Of a stretch of 64,000 nucleotides of DNA, positions 1-47,890 are shown piece after piece. The notes beneath the pieces are model-generated. The model saw only the letters and a list, made by a program, of their open reading frames with translations, did not search any database and was not told where the DNA came from. Origin of the DNA: Kryptolebias marmoratus (taxonomy: Eukaryota > Chordata > Actinopteri > Cyprinodontiformes > Rivulidae); the NCBI RefSeq assembly GCF_001649575.2, contig NC_051431.1:11312508-11376507 (forward strand), given 5' to 3'. How positions within the stretch are numbered: the first letter of the stretch is position 1; each line of letters starts with the position of its first letter. The position numbers and the translations under genes were made by a program.

Positions 1-2116
1 CCCCCCCCTTCCCCTCCCCCCCCTTCCCCCCTTTTTTCCCCCCCCCCCCCCCCTTTCCCTTCTCCGCCAATCTGTCTCTCCTGTCATCTCTATTTTTCTG
101 CCCTCTACTTCATCCTTTCATCTCCCTCCCTCCCTCCCTCCCTCTCCTTCCCTCCCTCTCCTTCCCTCGCTCCTTGCTGGAAGAAATGCATCAGGAGGTG
201 CCATCCATTTACTGCCCCTCTCAGACACAGGAAGTCAGCTCTTAGCAGACAGGAAGAGGCCTATAAAACTCTGACGTACAGGAAATACAGTCGGACAATT
301 GATCTTCGACTGAAAGTCTCAAACGCTTTAATACACCTTCTGAAAGGGAACAAAATGACCTAAAAGGGGGGAAAATCTAAGGTTTGTACTGTTCTTTTTA
401 GAACCTTAAATATATTAAAAAATAACAATAAGAGCTCCTTTCTCTACATTCAGATCTCGGACCATGATCGATTTCAATCATACACATTTCATACCGTTAT
501 CTTGAGGACTTCTTCCTGTACACGGAGTTCACGGAGTTTATTCAGTTATTTCACATAGAAATGGCACAAATGTTTATTCTTTCGCTTGGCAATTAGAGAA
601 GATAGTTACTGTCCGAGTTAATACGGGCTTACAGATATCACGGCCCGGTTTCTATCACATTAGTATCAAATAACGAGGCAGGGAAGGAGAAAAGAACCCC
701 ACATCAGATGTTAACTGAGATAATGTGGCTGCCCCACATCTCAGGCAATTAGTTTAATTGTTTTTACGTTACACGGGGCCCCTCCTGGGGAGGGACACTT
801 AAAGAGCTCGGTTTGTTTTGTTTTTTTTTTTCTTTTTGGGGACCTGATAGGAGCGATTATGTCATTTCAGCGATCGGATCAATTGCTCCACATTTGCTCA
901 ACATGCAGTGGCACTGTTGAGCTATTTATTACAGCCACAGGTTTCCTGTGAGTCCTCCTGTTAGGGAAGTAAAACCATCAAGGTTCCTTCTGTTTTTGCC
1001 ATTTTAGACCATTCCAGACTTGGATTTTTAGCTTTTTTTTTTGCTTTGATTTCCCTTTTTTCTTTTTGACATCACAGTACAAACAAACACAATTGTATAT
1101 TGTCACTTTTTGGGCCATTTTTTTGGGAAGACTAGTTTTAGTTACTGTACATTGCACAGAACAGTTACAACCATCGATAATTTGTTAAAGTCATAAAAAC
1201 TTTAACATTTAAACTGCTGCCGTCTCTGTTTTTCCAGCTTTCAGCGACATCCAGTTTACTCTGATTTACTTTCTTCCACACATAGATTAGACTTTAGTTG
1301 ATCAAAGGTACCATCGAATCTACTTTTATTCCTTATCAATGGGGAAAAACTGCTAGTTTGACCAAATAAATTCAGAAAAATTTAGCAATTTAGCTTTTAA
1401 AATTGGTTTGGAAACAGAAAGGTTTTTCTATTCTCTACTTTCATTCTCCAAACTTATTCTCAGCTAGAAAATACTGAAATTTCATATTGTTTCCTACTTA
1501 TTAGGCTCTGTAGGAACTCTGATTATTTGATTAAAATTCATCCATCCATCCATCCAAATTAAAAGTTGCCCAAATATCCATGAAGCCGGTTCCATTTAAC
1601 ATAAGAAACTTCAAGTTAGCAGTTCCTAAATTTGGGGTTATATATATATATATAAACACTACAGTCATACACTGACAAAAACTCTAATATTTGTTCAGGC
1701 TCTCGTCTTCATTTCCTTGTTTTCTGAATCATTAGTACTGTTTGCACGCTTTGATCAGCAGTAGTTCAGGTTACAAGTCTCTGCTGCTGGTTTTTTTTAG
1801 GGTGAGAAGCTGAATAAATTTGGGAAACCTCTGCTCCAGGTCGTTTCAGTTCCTACAGAAATGTTTAAGAAGTAGTTAACGAGCAACTATTTGATGTCCT
1901 GATCGAGAGCGACAATGAAAGGGTAAAAGAAGCATTGGTTAAGTTGTTATTAAAACGTGAAACAGTCTCTAAACCCATCGTTCAAGGACGAGAGCTGACA
2001 CTCCTGCCTGAGGGCACGAGGACCCAGAGATCTGAAACAGCAGCATAAGGGTGGTGAGGACGAGGAGGACGAGGAGGAGGAGGAGGAACAAGTTCCAGCA
2101 AAACATCAGCAGATAC
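1..2116 (-). other. cux1 intron 6 (partial)
   Basis: The segment begins with C/T homopolymer and CCCT-rich DNA (1-170). The rest is mostly AT-rich, with a short (CATC)n tract near 1541-1556, a (TA)n tract near 1641-1655 and a GGA-rich tract at 2055-2095. I find no further cux1 exon, so the next one is beyond the left edge. Confidence 0.7.
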
Positions 2117-37680
<35,564 letters not shown>

Positions 37681-37814
37681 TAAATCAACATTCAGATATC
37701 ACAGGTAAACAACCAAACTGCCTTCACTTTTAATACGACTTAGGAGTGTTTGGATCTGTTCGAACATCAGAGTCAAATAATATCAGGTTAACACTGGAAC
37801 AATGGGCACAAACA

Positions 37815-37820
<6 letters not shown>

Positions 37821-37868
<48 letters not shown>
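37821..37868. repeat. (AT)n microsatellite
   Basis: An uninterrupted AT run of 24 units just upstream of the cux1 promoter region. Confidence 0.97.
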
Positions 37869-37870
<2 letters not shown>

Positions 37871-38149
37871 TTTTGTATTTTAATCTAAATGAAATACCAC
37901 TTTTGGGCCATTCACATTTTTTTTAGCTGGGGTCGTTTGTGTCCTGAAAATGTCATTTTGGTTCTTATTTTAATAATTTTGCACTTTGAGGTTGTTCTTA
38001 GTGTCCGTTTGTAGGAAAGGTTATGAGCCATTAATATCTTACCTGTTCTAGTTAGCGCTTGATCATTGAGCTAACAGCTACCGGATTGCTAGCGTCTTAA
38101 AACAACTTTTCTTTAACGCACGCGTCGTATTATAGTTTTGCGCTGTCCC

Positions 38150-38625
38150 TCTGTTTGTCTGTGGACAGTTTTCTGTCCGTGCTGTAACTCTGCAACCGTG
38201 TAGGAATGTCAAACTGGATGATCCCTATTGATTTCAAGGTCACAAGGTTAAAAGCCAAGGTAACCCCTTTTAGAAAACAATGTCCGAGCTCTATCTCTGC
38301 CACCATGTATGAATGTTGAACTGCGTGGCTGGACACCTCGTGGATCGGGGATGATCCCTATTGATTTCAAGGTCACAGGGTTAAAAGTCAAGGTAACAGA
38401 TGACCTCTTTGAGAAAACAATGTCCAAGCTCTAACGCTGCAACCGTGTAACGGATGGATGTCAAACTGCACAGCTGGACACTTTGTGGATCAAGGAGGAT
38501 CCCTATTGACTTCAAGGTCAGGGGGGGTCAAAGGTCAAGGTCATAGGTGAGCCTTTTGTGAAAACCCTGTCTGTCCAACTCTAGACACGTAATCAGGATG
38601 TGAAGGTGTTTGATCACGCTCACAG
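38150..38625 (+). repeat. family B repeat, about three units
   Basis: The landmark GATCCCTATTGA(T/C)TTCAAGGTCA occurs at 38220, 38353 and 38498 (spacing 133 and 145). Units also share CTCT..CTGC.ACC(G/A)TGTA and GAAAACAATGTCC.AGCTCT. The last unit contains GGGTCAAAGGTCA (38525-38537). Confidence 0.75.
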
Positions 38626-38829
38626 TGTATTATGTACTCTTGGAGGTACTCCTATTTAAAAAAAGTGACAATTTCCGTTCTTTTCAGCGGCCATTTTAAC
38701 CTTGATTAGCAGAGTTTTGTTTTGAGCAACTGAACTCCTCGGGGGGTCACGGCTACTGAAAGCCAGCAGCTCATGCAACAATTACCGTCATAATGTAAAC
38801 TTAACTTACAATTTAAAATCTAGTTTTAT

Positions 38830-38915
38830 TTTAAATAAATTCATCTGCGGGCCGGACTGAGCTCACCAACGGGCCAGATGTGGCCCCCGGGCTGCCAGTT
38901 GAATCACTCTGGTTC
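38830..38915 (+). mobile_element. hAT end fragment
   Basis: GCGGGCCGGACTGAGCTC followed by GGGCCAGATGTGGCCCCCGG resembles the GGGCCGGAT.TGGCCCCCGGGCC terminus common to vertebrate hAT elements. The rest of the element is not recognised. Confidence 0.4.
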
Positions 38916-39203
38916 AAAGTTAGACTCCAAGTGTTTCCTGTGGTACGAAACTTAACATTTCATACTTTAAGTTTACGTTTTAAAAAGAATGTCATATGCA
39001 CATATATGCTGGAGGTGCCCCGGGGCTGCCCAAGGAGTGCTACAGCTAGCTGCCGTCGCTATTTGTGCTTCCAAAACACTGTATAATTCCACGTAAATAA
39101 GGGCGTAATGTGAAACAGAAGGTGACATAAAGGGGTGTAAAATGCCACTTACATCAGACTGGCTGTTCGCTCAGAAAATAAACTTTAATTCTCCAAACTG
39201 AAA

Positions 39204-39258
39204 GAACTATCCACAGCCGGTGAGATATTCACTGTTTATAAGCTTTCCACTGAACCCC
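39204..39258 (+). repeat. family C fragment with splice-donor-like core
   Basis: AACTATCCACAGCCGGTGAG followed by ATATTCACTGTTTATAAGC resembles the copies at 45.0, 51.6 and 53.2 kb. Confidence 0.55.
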
Positions 39259-40856
39259 ACTTCAAATGTTTTCATTTTTCACTCTTTAATTTGGGTTTTA
39301 TGTTTCTCAGATGCCTCTTATTGACGTGTTTTTGCGACTGATTGTCTGATTTTTTATTTTTTATTTTTATTAGACCTTCTACTCCTGGATGAATGGACCG
39401 TCAGAGGAAACTGGAGACAGGAGACTGAAGGACAGGGGGGGACGTCCAGCACCAGTGTTTTCTCTGACTCTTACTGAACAGGGAGGTAAGAAATTCATCT
39501 TAAATGTCAGATTTAGGCTAAAACTTTGCCCTTTTTTTTTTTAAATGTAGTTCGATATAGTCACTAATCCATTTAACTTACATTTTATGACATCATAATG
39601 ATTATAATCTGTCCCAATCATTAAATAATAAAGTTTTTTATTAGAAATCGTTGCTATACTGTAAGAGAGGTTCTGATGTGTAGTCTGGATGTGGCTATTA
39701 AAGAAAAGTAAAAACAGTATTTGATCAGGAGGTTTGTTTTTTTTGAAACGCAGATCTTGTTATGCTGCTGCTGCAGCGGGAGGCCCGGTGGTCAGGGTGT
39801 CAGTGCGCATCCACGTCCGCCGCCGAAGTGACCTTGAGCGCTCTGCTCCCGGGGCGTCGCTCTCCCGCCGCCCGCCGTGACCTCTGACCTCCCCCCTCTC
39901 CACTCCCCTGCAGCGTGCCGACGTGCCCCGAGAAGAAATATGCAAAGAATCTAATTCGGCGGGCACGAACGGTGCGCCCCGGATTCGTGCGTCAGACGGC
40001 TCTGCCTCCGAACCGAGCCGCCCGGGTTTATCAGGCCGACACATCTGCTGAAAACGCCGCTTTCATTTTTAGCACTTTGTGGCTTCCTCCATTTAAACCT
40101 GCAGACTGCAGAGGGTGGAAAAATCCACGCCTGCAGTTACACTTTTTTTTTTTTTTTTTTTTGAGCTGCTTTTACCAAAAATATTGCAAAAATACAGCTT
40201 TACTCTCTACCACCAGTTCTTTTCTTCTTTTTTTGTTTTCTTACAGCTGTTGCACTTTAATTGTGCTCGGTGAAAATAGCGCGGGAATTTGCCATAGATA
40301 ATAACACCTCTTTGCCCGGATACAAAGGTGGGCATTCTTACTTCAACTTTCAGGCTATTAGCTGATTTGATTTCGGGCCGTTCGGGTCTCCTCCCGAAGT
40401 TATGAATAGCTTTGCCTTATTTCATACTTCATTTATAGACGTGATGAAGAGATCTGCAGTTTTTCCCCCCACCACCACCCCTCACGCCCGGGTCACATGC
40501 CTTTTATAAAAACACATTAAATTACAGCCGCCGTGTGCCTGCGCATGAAACCCACGCTTCTATTTAATCACCAGGATTTAATACCATCAGCGTGATTCAC
40601 ATTAAAACCCCTCCTGCAATCGATCTGTCAGACGGGACGCCGTACATGAACGGGTGAATCCAGTGTTTAATCCCGTCACTTCTTTGCCCCTTTTGTTCGT
40701 CGGCGCTTTCCCGTCGCTCGGCCTCCGACTGCTGATGCGACCGAACATTAAGCCAAACCAGAAATACTGGTCCGAGATAATCCGCGCGGGCTTAGTAGCT
40801 CTGCGATGTGTTCATTACGCCGCGTTTGTGTCGTTATCTCTCACCATTACACATAT

Positions 40857-40889
40857 GAGGAGGAGGAGGAGGAGGAGGAGGAGGAGGCG
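40857..40889 (+). repeat. (GGA)n tract
   Basis: About ten AGG units in a row. Confidence 0.95.
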
Positions 40890-41130
40890 AGGGGACGTGT
40901 TGTCTCTGGTTGAGGCCGTGAACAGGTACACGTGGATGCGATTAAAGACGCCTTTCAGGGCAGCGGGAACCACTGATGTCCGGAGCGCACGGCCTCCAAA
41001 GGAACATGCTGTGGGAGAACAGGACTCCTTTTATTTGTATTACTGTAGCGGTGCCGAGACAAACACACGACGAAGAGTAATTAAAGACAGAATCTGTAAA
41101 ATTAACTGAATCACAGCTGTTTCACTGTTT

Positions 41131-41278
41131 TCTAAGGTCAATTGGCTGTGGCGGCCATCTTGAATTGGACTGACTCCAAACGCTAATCATTTGTAAACTT
41201 ACATTCGGTGATTATTTCATGAAAGTTTCATTCAAATCTGTCCGGTGGTTCATGAGATATTTTGCTAACAGACATGTG
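41131..41278 (-). repeat. family A repeat fragment, inverted
   Basis: It reads GGCTGTGGCGGCCATCTTGA, then GGTTCATGAGATATTTTGCT AACAGAC, the reverse complement of the family A landmarks. Confidence 0.75.
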
Positions 41279-41424
41279 AACTGAACCTTCACCTCTCTGT
41301 GGCGGGAAACTAAAAACCTTTAAAACAGAATAATTGTCGCTCACAGTGTAGTGGAGGGGTAATTCTTTAAATAAAAGCAAGAGGCACATCTTGAAGCGCT
41401 CGGAGAGCTCAAACCTCCACCCAG

Positions 41425-41735
41425 ATCATAATCCGGACCTGGAAGCTTGACCTTTGACCCCCACGAACCTTGAAATCAACAGGCATCGCCTTTGACCCCG
41501 GAGGCACCCAGCTGTGCACTTTCACATTCCTCCCCGACACCGCTGCAGAGATAAGAGCACCGGGCCAGCTGTGATGATGACCTTTGACCCCGTGACCATG
41601 AAATCAGCGGTGATCACCCTTGACCTAAATGCTGTCCAGCCGTGCGGTTTAATTTTCCCTCATGGCTACGTGGTCGCAGAGTTAGAGCACGGGCTGACCT
41701 TTTACCTCTGGTCTGATCACCACTAAAATCTAACC
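41425..41735 (-). repeat. family B repeat, inverted
   Basis: It reads TGACCTTTGACCC at 41461 and 41578 and ACCTTGAAATCAACAGGCAT, the reverse complement of the family B landmarks. Confidence 0.7.
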
Positions 41736-43334
41736 TCCTGCTCCGTGTTTGAAGCGTCCTGAGTGATCAGACAGACGGACGGAAAACATGACCTCCTGAA
41801 TATTTACTGAGTTAAAAGTTGAAATAAATATAATAGAAGACAAATTAACGTCACATAAATCCTCTAAACAGGTGTTGACTTTAAAGAGACTGTTTGTCTT
41901 CTGTTCAAGACTTAAAGACTTCCTGATTAATCAACAGTAATAAAGCAAACTCATTATACGAGCAGCCACATTTACTTTGTCTGAAAAAAGCTTTTATTTT
42001 GAAGGCAGAGTGGGAGAAATTACTGCTGCCAGTTGTTGTCTTTTGGTTAAATTCTGTTGCACGATTTGATCCCAAACTAGAGAAGCTCTGAAAGTCCTCG
42101 AGATCTGGTCTACATCTTTATCACACCCACATTCGAACAGCCGGCCTTTTTTAATTTGAAGTTTGTTTGGTTGTTTTTTAGATTCTCCGTCTCAAAAGCT
42201 TCAGAATGAGACACGATTTCATTTTTCGCGATTTGTCACCTGGCAAACGAGCTGGTTTTGTTTCACGAGAGCGCCGGTCTGGAGTGACTTTAGGAACTCC
42301 AGCCTTGGATTGAAAAAAATGGGGGGGGGGGAATCCCGGTCGTTATAGGAAGGGATTTCCCAGCGGCAGAGAGAAATGGTCCGTTTCGAAGGAAATTAAA
42401 AGGATTATTTCTGTTAGAAAGCTTCAATTGAAAGGTAGCTGAAGAAAAACATGAAGGACTTTAAGGACTAATTTTTTACACTAATCTCAACTGCAACACA
42501 TCGGCATTTTCCCGCCTTTTGTTGTAGCGCGAATCACAAACAGCCGCTGCTCTGTGGCAGAGATCCGTTTGCTGTCAGTGGCTCGGGGTTTCTCTAAATT
42601 ACCGTCAAGAAGGATGTGAAATTGGAGAGGAGGGAAAGGAACGGCACCAGCAGCCGGAGAACGCCGGTGCCCAGAGGTTTGAAAAAGACCTCCTGGGCCC
42701 TCGCCCGCGTGGCTGAAGTTCAAACAGAAGAAGAAGAGACGCAGACGCTCCTCGGTCCCGCGGCCTTCCCTTCCCGTGTGGCCCCGGACACAGACGGGCG
42801 CGAGGCCCCCGGAAGCCGCGGGCGGGGGAGAGCGACGCTGATCGTGTCAGACGGGCCCGGGGAGGCTGCATAAGATCATCATCAGCCCAGCGGCGGAGTG
42901 AATCACCACCGTGGCACTTTCACACAACCTCTGACCCCTGGGGTAACCTCCGGGGTCACCATCAAGGTCAGGGGTCGGCCGGGGCCTCGCCGATCGGCTC
43001 GATCGCCCCCACCACCCCCACCACCACCTCCCTCTTCCTCTTAGTTTTGCTCATCCCTCTATTTGTTTTCTTATCGCTCAGCCGCTCTCCTTCGTCAGCC
43101 GGGACCGATTGAGACATCCGTTCCCCTGGGAGTACAAAACAGAAAGCAAGAGAAAATCAATGAGGAAGATGAGTGAAGACCTGGAGGTCCCATCAAACAC
43201 CGAGCGCTGCTGTCTGTGGCGGTATTCACACACTCACACACACACAGTGTATTCCTTCTGAAAATAGAACGGCAGCAGGAAACCTGAAGGGAAGCTTCGG
43301 CTCTTCTGAAGCGGGGCTCTGTGGGAAGTTTACG

Positions 43335-43362
43335 CCCAATTAACATCTTACCTGCTGTAGAT
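43335..43362 (-). repeat. family C fragment, inverted
   Basis: On the minus strand it reads TACAGCAGGTAAGATGTTAA, the donor-like core of family C. Confidence 0.45.
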
Positions 43363-44993
43363 GACAAAAAGGTTAGGTTCAAGCACATCGATGAGCTGAA
43401 GGCTAGTCCGCAGCCAAAGTAAAATGCGGCCATCTTGAAACAATGTTGTTTTTTTTTTTAATGTCCACCGCTTCTTAAAGACGCGGACATCTTCTCCCGC
43501 GCCGTCATTGACCGTTCTTCTTCTCCGGTTTAGTTTCACGGCAGACGTGGAAGAACGGGTCGAGGAAAGATGAATCTGACCCTGAAATACACGAGCCCTG
43601 AATCTTCTCGTTACGAGGACAACGGCTAAAACGGCGATCCGTCGGATTATAGATTGAACGTTCTGGTAAAAAACAGTAAAAATGTTAAAGCTGATCTGCG
43701 TTATCAGAGTTCCGGAGCGTGTCCTTCGTGTTTTGGTGGCGTTCACGGACACAACGCTCTGCGGTGTTCCGGGTGTTTCAGCTTTACATGGTTATTTGAA
43801 AGTGTGGCTAAATGTCCCTGGAATATCACAGTATTCTTGCCTGGATAACGTTGTAAACCACAGACAGCAGTGGCGGAAAAGGTTTCACCTCGTTCAAACT
43901 GTTTTTTCTGCTGATTTTTGTCCTGATTTCCTCCTTTCCAACAATCTCAGAACGCCCCGATCATCAGGATGACTGAAGCGATATTCCTGCCGTCTGTGGT
44001 GCGTTAAGATCCGGTCCGCTCGGAAGGCCGTCGGGACCCCTCTGATCTAAAATCGGGGACGTTCGACACGTTGGATGGTCTTGGACTGATGTTGCAGCGC
44101 ATGTGGCGTTCCCCTCGAGGACAAACGGGAACGTGGCCCGTTGGACGCGACAGGTAGCCAATCAGAAAGCGCGGTGACGTGAGCATGGAGGGGATTCCAA
44201 AAATGGCGTGACCGAAAGTCCCATCAGAGATGGAGGACCGACTCGAATGTTTGTTCAACATTTCGTGCGAGGCGTATCAGAACCGAAACAAAGAGGAGAG
44301 AAGCTGATGTCCCCGGTAACTTTTTCGGCCATGTTTGTTGACTCTAAATTCCCGTACGGTATCGCAGGGTTTTACGGGATTTCCTGTCTGGAATCTGAAT
44401 GTTTGTGGCTGAAATGGGTTTGTGTGTGCGGCGTGTTGCCCCCGCCATGCGGCCGGACGCCACAGTCTGTCTGATCAAACCTGCCATACCGAAGATTTTC
44501 TCTTTGGTTTTTGAAAAATCGGACGGCGATTTTAAACTCTTGCCGTGTGAACCAGGCGGTAGGAACGACTGAAATCCCTGAGGCCGGAGCGTTTTTATCC
44601 ACATCGGTCCTGGCCCAAACCGGACTAGCCGTTAGCTTGTCAGCCCAGTCCGAATCTAACCCTCCGAGGTAACGCCGCGCTCTGTTTACCTCGAAAGTCG
44701 GAACTCTTACCTGACGTTGTGTTTTCCGTTTAACCTCAATTCCAGCTTCAGCTCTGAAAAATCTGCGGCCGAGCCGAGCTAGGCTAACTGCCGTCAGCGC
44801 TAGCTGGTGATACGCCGAGCTGCCTGTGGCTCTGACCACTGGGCTGCGGCCGCCGCCACCTTTTTTTTGTGTGTGCGCAAGGCAGCCATTTTTAAGTTTT
44901 TGAGGTTGATATAGGCCGAGCTTCTCCCATCTTTCCAAACCCTCTTGGGTGCACGAGTTGACTTTTCCCCGAGTGCGAATAAAGTCGCTCGCG

Positions 44994-45035
44994 CAGCTGT
45001 CCACAACGGGTAAGATACTGACCGTTCACATTACT
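44994..45035 (+). repeat. family C fragment
   Basis: GTCCACAACGGGTAAGATACT followed by GACCGTTCAC, matching 53.2 kb. Confidence 0.5.
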
Positions 45036-45815
45036 CCTTACCGGTTGAACACAAACGGGTAAGAAGCAGTCTGTCTCGCCAAGCCTCAGAGCCGCCACAC
45101 GTCTTCTCAACGCGACGCGACCTCGGGGCGGGACGCTAAAAGTTGGTCCAAAAATAGACGGGAGGGAGGATAAATAATGCAGAGAGAATCCAAAAAACCC
45201 TCTTCTTGGGGGGGGATAACTTGTCCCACACAGAGGAAGAAGAGGCGAAGAAGAGTGAATGGATGGAACAGGAAGGAACACACACGTGGTTCTTCTTTTC
45301 ATCTGCCTCGGTTTTTTTATTTTTATTTTAGATGTCACGTCTGCGGGGAGGAATAATCTTGTCCCGGCCAAGGCGTGTTTTTCCTGCCCAGACGCAACAC
45401 ACACACAACCCCGCCGCCTCATCAGTTTGTCATGTGTTCTGATCGGAAAACACACACACACACCCCAACCTGAACAGATGAGTCACCGTTTCAAAGGGAG
45501 TTTGGCTTTTTTTGGTCGTTTTTAAAACCCACGTATTTGTTCATCGTCGTGTAAAAATCTGTGAGTTGTTCCCGTTCGGGGGGGTGGGGGGTGTCCAAAG
45601 GCCTAATTTCCAGCTGGGAAGTTTATTCATTTTCTAAATGAAACATGCATGTTTCTGAGGAAGAACAAAATCTGAATTTCATCACTCTAAACCAGGGGGG
45701 GAACAGTGCTCAGGGGTTTGTGCTTGTGTAGGGAGACACCTAGTGGTGGGAGGCAGGTGTAGCAGCTCAGTGCCTGCAGAGTCTTTATGGCAGGCGTTAG
45801 ATTTTACTCATGTTT

Positions 45816-46268
45816 GTGTCTGTTAGCAAAATATCTCACAAACCACTGGGCGGATTTTAATGAAACATTCGGGGGACAATCTTTGGATGTGCCTTGACAA
45901 CTGATTACCGTTTGGAGCCAATCCGATTTAAGATGGTCGCCACAGCCGACTGACCTTAGCTAACACAAAAATTGCTACAACTCAGGCGGCGTTGCAGACA
46001 TTGAGCTAAAATTTGGTGCGGCGGCAGTAGCTGAGAGTCATCCCCGACACGTGCTCTGAGAGCTAAACAATCGCACCGCGTCTTTGCTCGAAGTCCGTTA
46101 GCAAAATATCTCACAACCCACCAGGCGGAATCTGAGAGACTCTGAGAAAGCAACCGTCGGGTTTCATACCTGGGGTCAATCCCTGAAAATGGCACCAATC
46201 CAGTCAGTTTTAGAGACGCCGAGCTGAAACTCTGCGTGGTAGTAGCTGAGAGTCACCCTCAACGTATC
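45816..46268 (+). repeat. family A repeat, two tandem copies
   Basis: The landmark GTC(T/C)GTTAGCAAAATATCTC occurs at 45818 and 46093 (spacing 275). The first copy includes the ATTTAAGATGGTCGCC core; the second lacks the core but keeps the AGTAGCTGAGAGTCA end. Confidence 0.8.
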
Positions 46269-46719
46269 GCATGACGTCGCTGTGACCTCTCGGCGTGAAA
46301 CAACATCAGCTCGGCGGGCGACATGCAGTTCGCCCGGGGCTTTTGAACCGGCTGACACGGGCCTGGAGCCCGGGGTTGTTGTATCGGAACGTGTCTGTGA
46401 CGGAAAATGTTTGGATTTATTTAAAGAACATTAAAAAAAAAAAAAAAAAAAAAGAAAGGAGCATGTCTGCTCGTGGCCTCGGTGGAGTCGAGGAGTTCAT
46501 CCAAAAACCGGATCCTCCTGACGGCCCCTCACAGAAGACCCCATTCAGCAGGGCCTGGAGCCCGGCTCTGTGTGCCACGTCAGGACCAGGAGTCGTCGTC
46601 CCCCGTCCCCCCCCAGTTGGACATTCAGTCCCCCACAGGCGGAGGGACAGGTTTGACAGGAAGCATAAGGAGACAATTAACACCTAGGTGTGTCTGCAAT
46701 TTACAGGAAGCACTCCTGT

Positions 46720-46740
46720 CTTTCTGTCCTCCTTCAACAG
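46720..46740 (+). other. possible splice acceptor before the fucosyltransferase
   Basis: A pyrimidine-rich run (TTTCTGTCCTCCTTCAACAG) ends 58 bases before the ATG. It looks like an intron acceptor, which would fit a non-coding 5' exon further left, as in other FUT genes with intronless coding regions. No matching exon is proven. Confidence 0.35.
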
Positions 46741-46798
46741 AGGAGAAAGTTTTCTGTCTCAGTGGACGAGCGTAGGACCCCCCCCTCCCCGGTTCTGG

Positions 46799-47890
46799 AT
46801 GGGGGTTTGGACTGTCAGGGGCCCAGCGGGCCTCTCTCTGAGCTGCCGGAGGACGCGTCTGCTGCGGCTCTCGGCCTGCGTGGCCGCGGTGCATGTGCTC
46901 CTCCTGGGAGTCACCTTGCTCCTCCTGGCCGAGGGGGAGGAGCGGGAGGAGGCCCCCACGGTGACGCTCCTCATCTGGACCCGTCCGTTCGGGGAGGACC
47001 AGCGGCTGCCGGACTGCTGGGAGCTGCTCCGGGTCCCCGGGTGCGCGCTCACCTACGACGCGGGCGCGTACCCGCGGGCGGACGCCGTGCTCGTGCACCA
47101 CCGGGAGGTCGCCATCGGAGCCGCGGACCCGCCGCCGGAGCCGCGTCCGGCCGCGCAGAAGTGGATCTGGATGAGCTACGAGTCGCCCGCGCACACGCCG
47201 GAGCTGTGGCGCCTCGAGGGGCTCTTCAACCTGACCATGAGCTACCGCGCGGACTCGGACATCTTCCTGCCCTACGGGTACCTGGTGCCCCGCGCGGGCG
47301 CGGGCACGGACGCGCGCGCCCTCCCTCTCTCCTCCTCCTCCTCCTCGGAGCCCCCCCGGAGCCTCTTCGTAGCCTGGGTCGTCAGCAACTGGTCGGAAGA
47401 GCACGCGCGGGTGTCCTTCTACCGCCAGCTCAGCAGGTACATCCGGGTCGACGTGTTCGGGCGCGCGGGGCGGCCGCTGCCGGGCGGCGGCGGTCACGTG
47501 GTGCGCCTGCTCCGCCGGTACCGGTTCTACCTGGCGCTGGAGAACTCGCAGCACACGGACTACGTCACGGAGAAGCTGTGGAACGCCGTGGCGGCCGGCG
47601 CGGTCCCAGTGGTCCTGGGTCCGCCCAGGGCGAACTACGAGCGCTTCCTGCCGCGCGACGCCTTCATCCACGTGGACGACTTCCCCTCGGCGCGCGAGCT
47701 GGCCCGGTACCTGCTGCTGCTGCGGGCCCAGCCGGCCCGGATGAGGCGCCACCTGGCCTGGAGGCGGGGCTGCGGCCTCCGCCAGCCGGACTTCTGGGCC
47801 GAGCACTACTGCGTGGCCTGCAGGGCGGTGAGGAGGACCAGAGGGCGGACCGCAGAGGTGCGACACCTAAGCCGCTGGTTCGAGTCCTGA
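46799..47890 (+). CDS. alpha-1,3-fucosyltransferase, GT10 family (FUT4/7/9 group)
   Basis: A single-exon frame of 363 residues. This start is chosen because a short basic tail is followed at once by a signal-anchor helix (about residues 26-44, ACVAAVHVLLLGVTLLLL), the normal type II Golgi layout; the frame is open 37 codons further upstream without resembling protein. Family blocks in order: TLLIWTRPFG (56-65), ADAVLVHHRE (94-103), KWIWMSYESPAHTPE (121-135), SYRADSDIFLPYGYL (148-162), AWVVSNWSEEHARV (192-205), RFYLALENSQHTDYVTEKLW (242-261), VPVVLGPPRANYE (269-281) and FIHVDDFPSARELA (289-302). CxxC lies at 338-341. N-glycosylation sites are NLT (144) and NWS (197). The enzyme family moves fucose from GDP-fucose to N-acetyllactosamine in the Golgi (Lewis x type glycans). 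Several blocks are closest to FUT4, others to FUT7 or FUT9, so I give no symbol. Confidence 0.95.
   Translation: MGVWTVRGPAGLSLSCRRTRLLRLSACVAAVHVLLLGVTLLLLAEGEEREEAPTVTLLIWTRPFGEDQRLPDCWELLRVPGCALTYDAGAYPRADAVLVHHREVAIGAADPPPEPRPAAQKWIWMSYESPAHTPELWRLEGLFNLTMSYRADSDIFLPYGYLVPRAGAGTDARALPLSSSSSSEPPRSLFVAWVVSNWSEEHARVSFYRQLSRYIRVDVFGRAGRPLPGGGGHVVRLLRRYRFYLALENSQHTDYVTEKLWNAVAAGAVPVVLGPPRANYERFLPRDAFIHVDDFPSARELARYLLLLRAQPARMRRHLAWRRGCGLRQPDFWAEHYCVACRAVRRTRGRTAEVRHLSRWFES

Larger units (their letters stand above)
37681..46690. other. intergenic region cux1 - fucosyltransferase
   Basis: No gene is recognised over 9 kb. It contains an (AT)n tract, two family B repeat blocks, a hAT-end fragment, family A and family C fragments, a (GGA)n tract, GC-rich non-coding DNA (42.6-43.0 kb) and an orphan exon-like segment at 39374-39485. 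Confidence 0.65.

Noticed and set aside
43970..44620. Possible decayed DNA transposon with several short open frames
   Set aside because: The composition suggests an old repeat, but I could not find terminal inverted repeats or a transposase motif, so I did not annotate it.
45259..45525. 88-residue frame with a signal-peptide-like start (VLLFICLGFFIFILDV)
   Set aside because: The hydrophobic run comes from T-rich DNA. There is no family match, no exon structure and adjacent repeat fragments.
46625..47866. 413-residue open frame on the minus strand and a 431-residue plus frame overlapping the fucosyltransferase
   Set aside because: Both are shadows of the GC-rich coding exon; they are low-complexity Arg/Pro/Ala-rich and match no family, while the chosen frame has every GT10 block.
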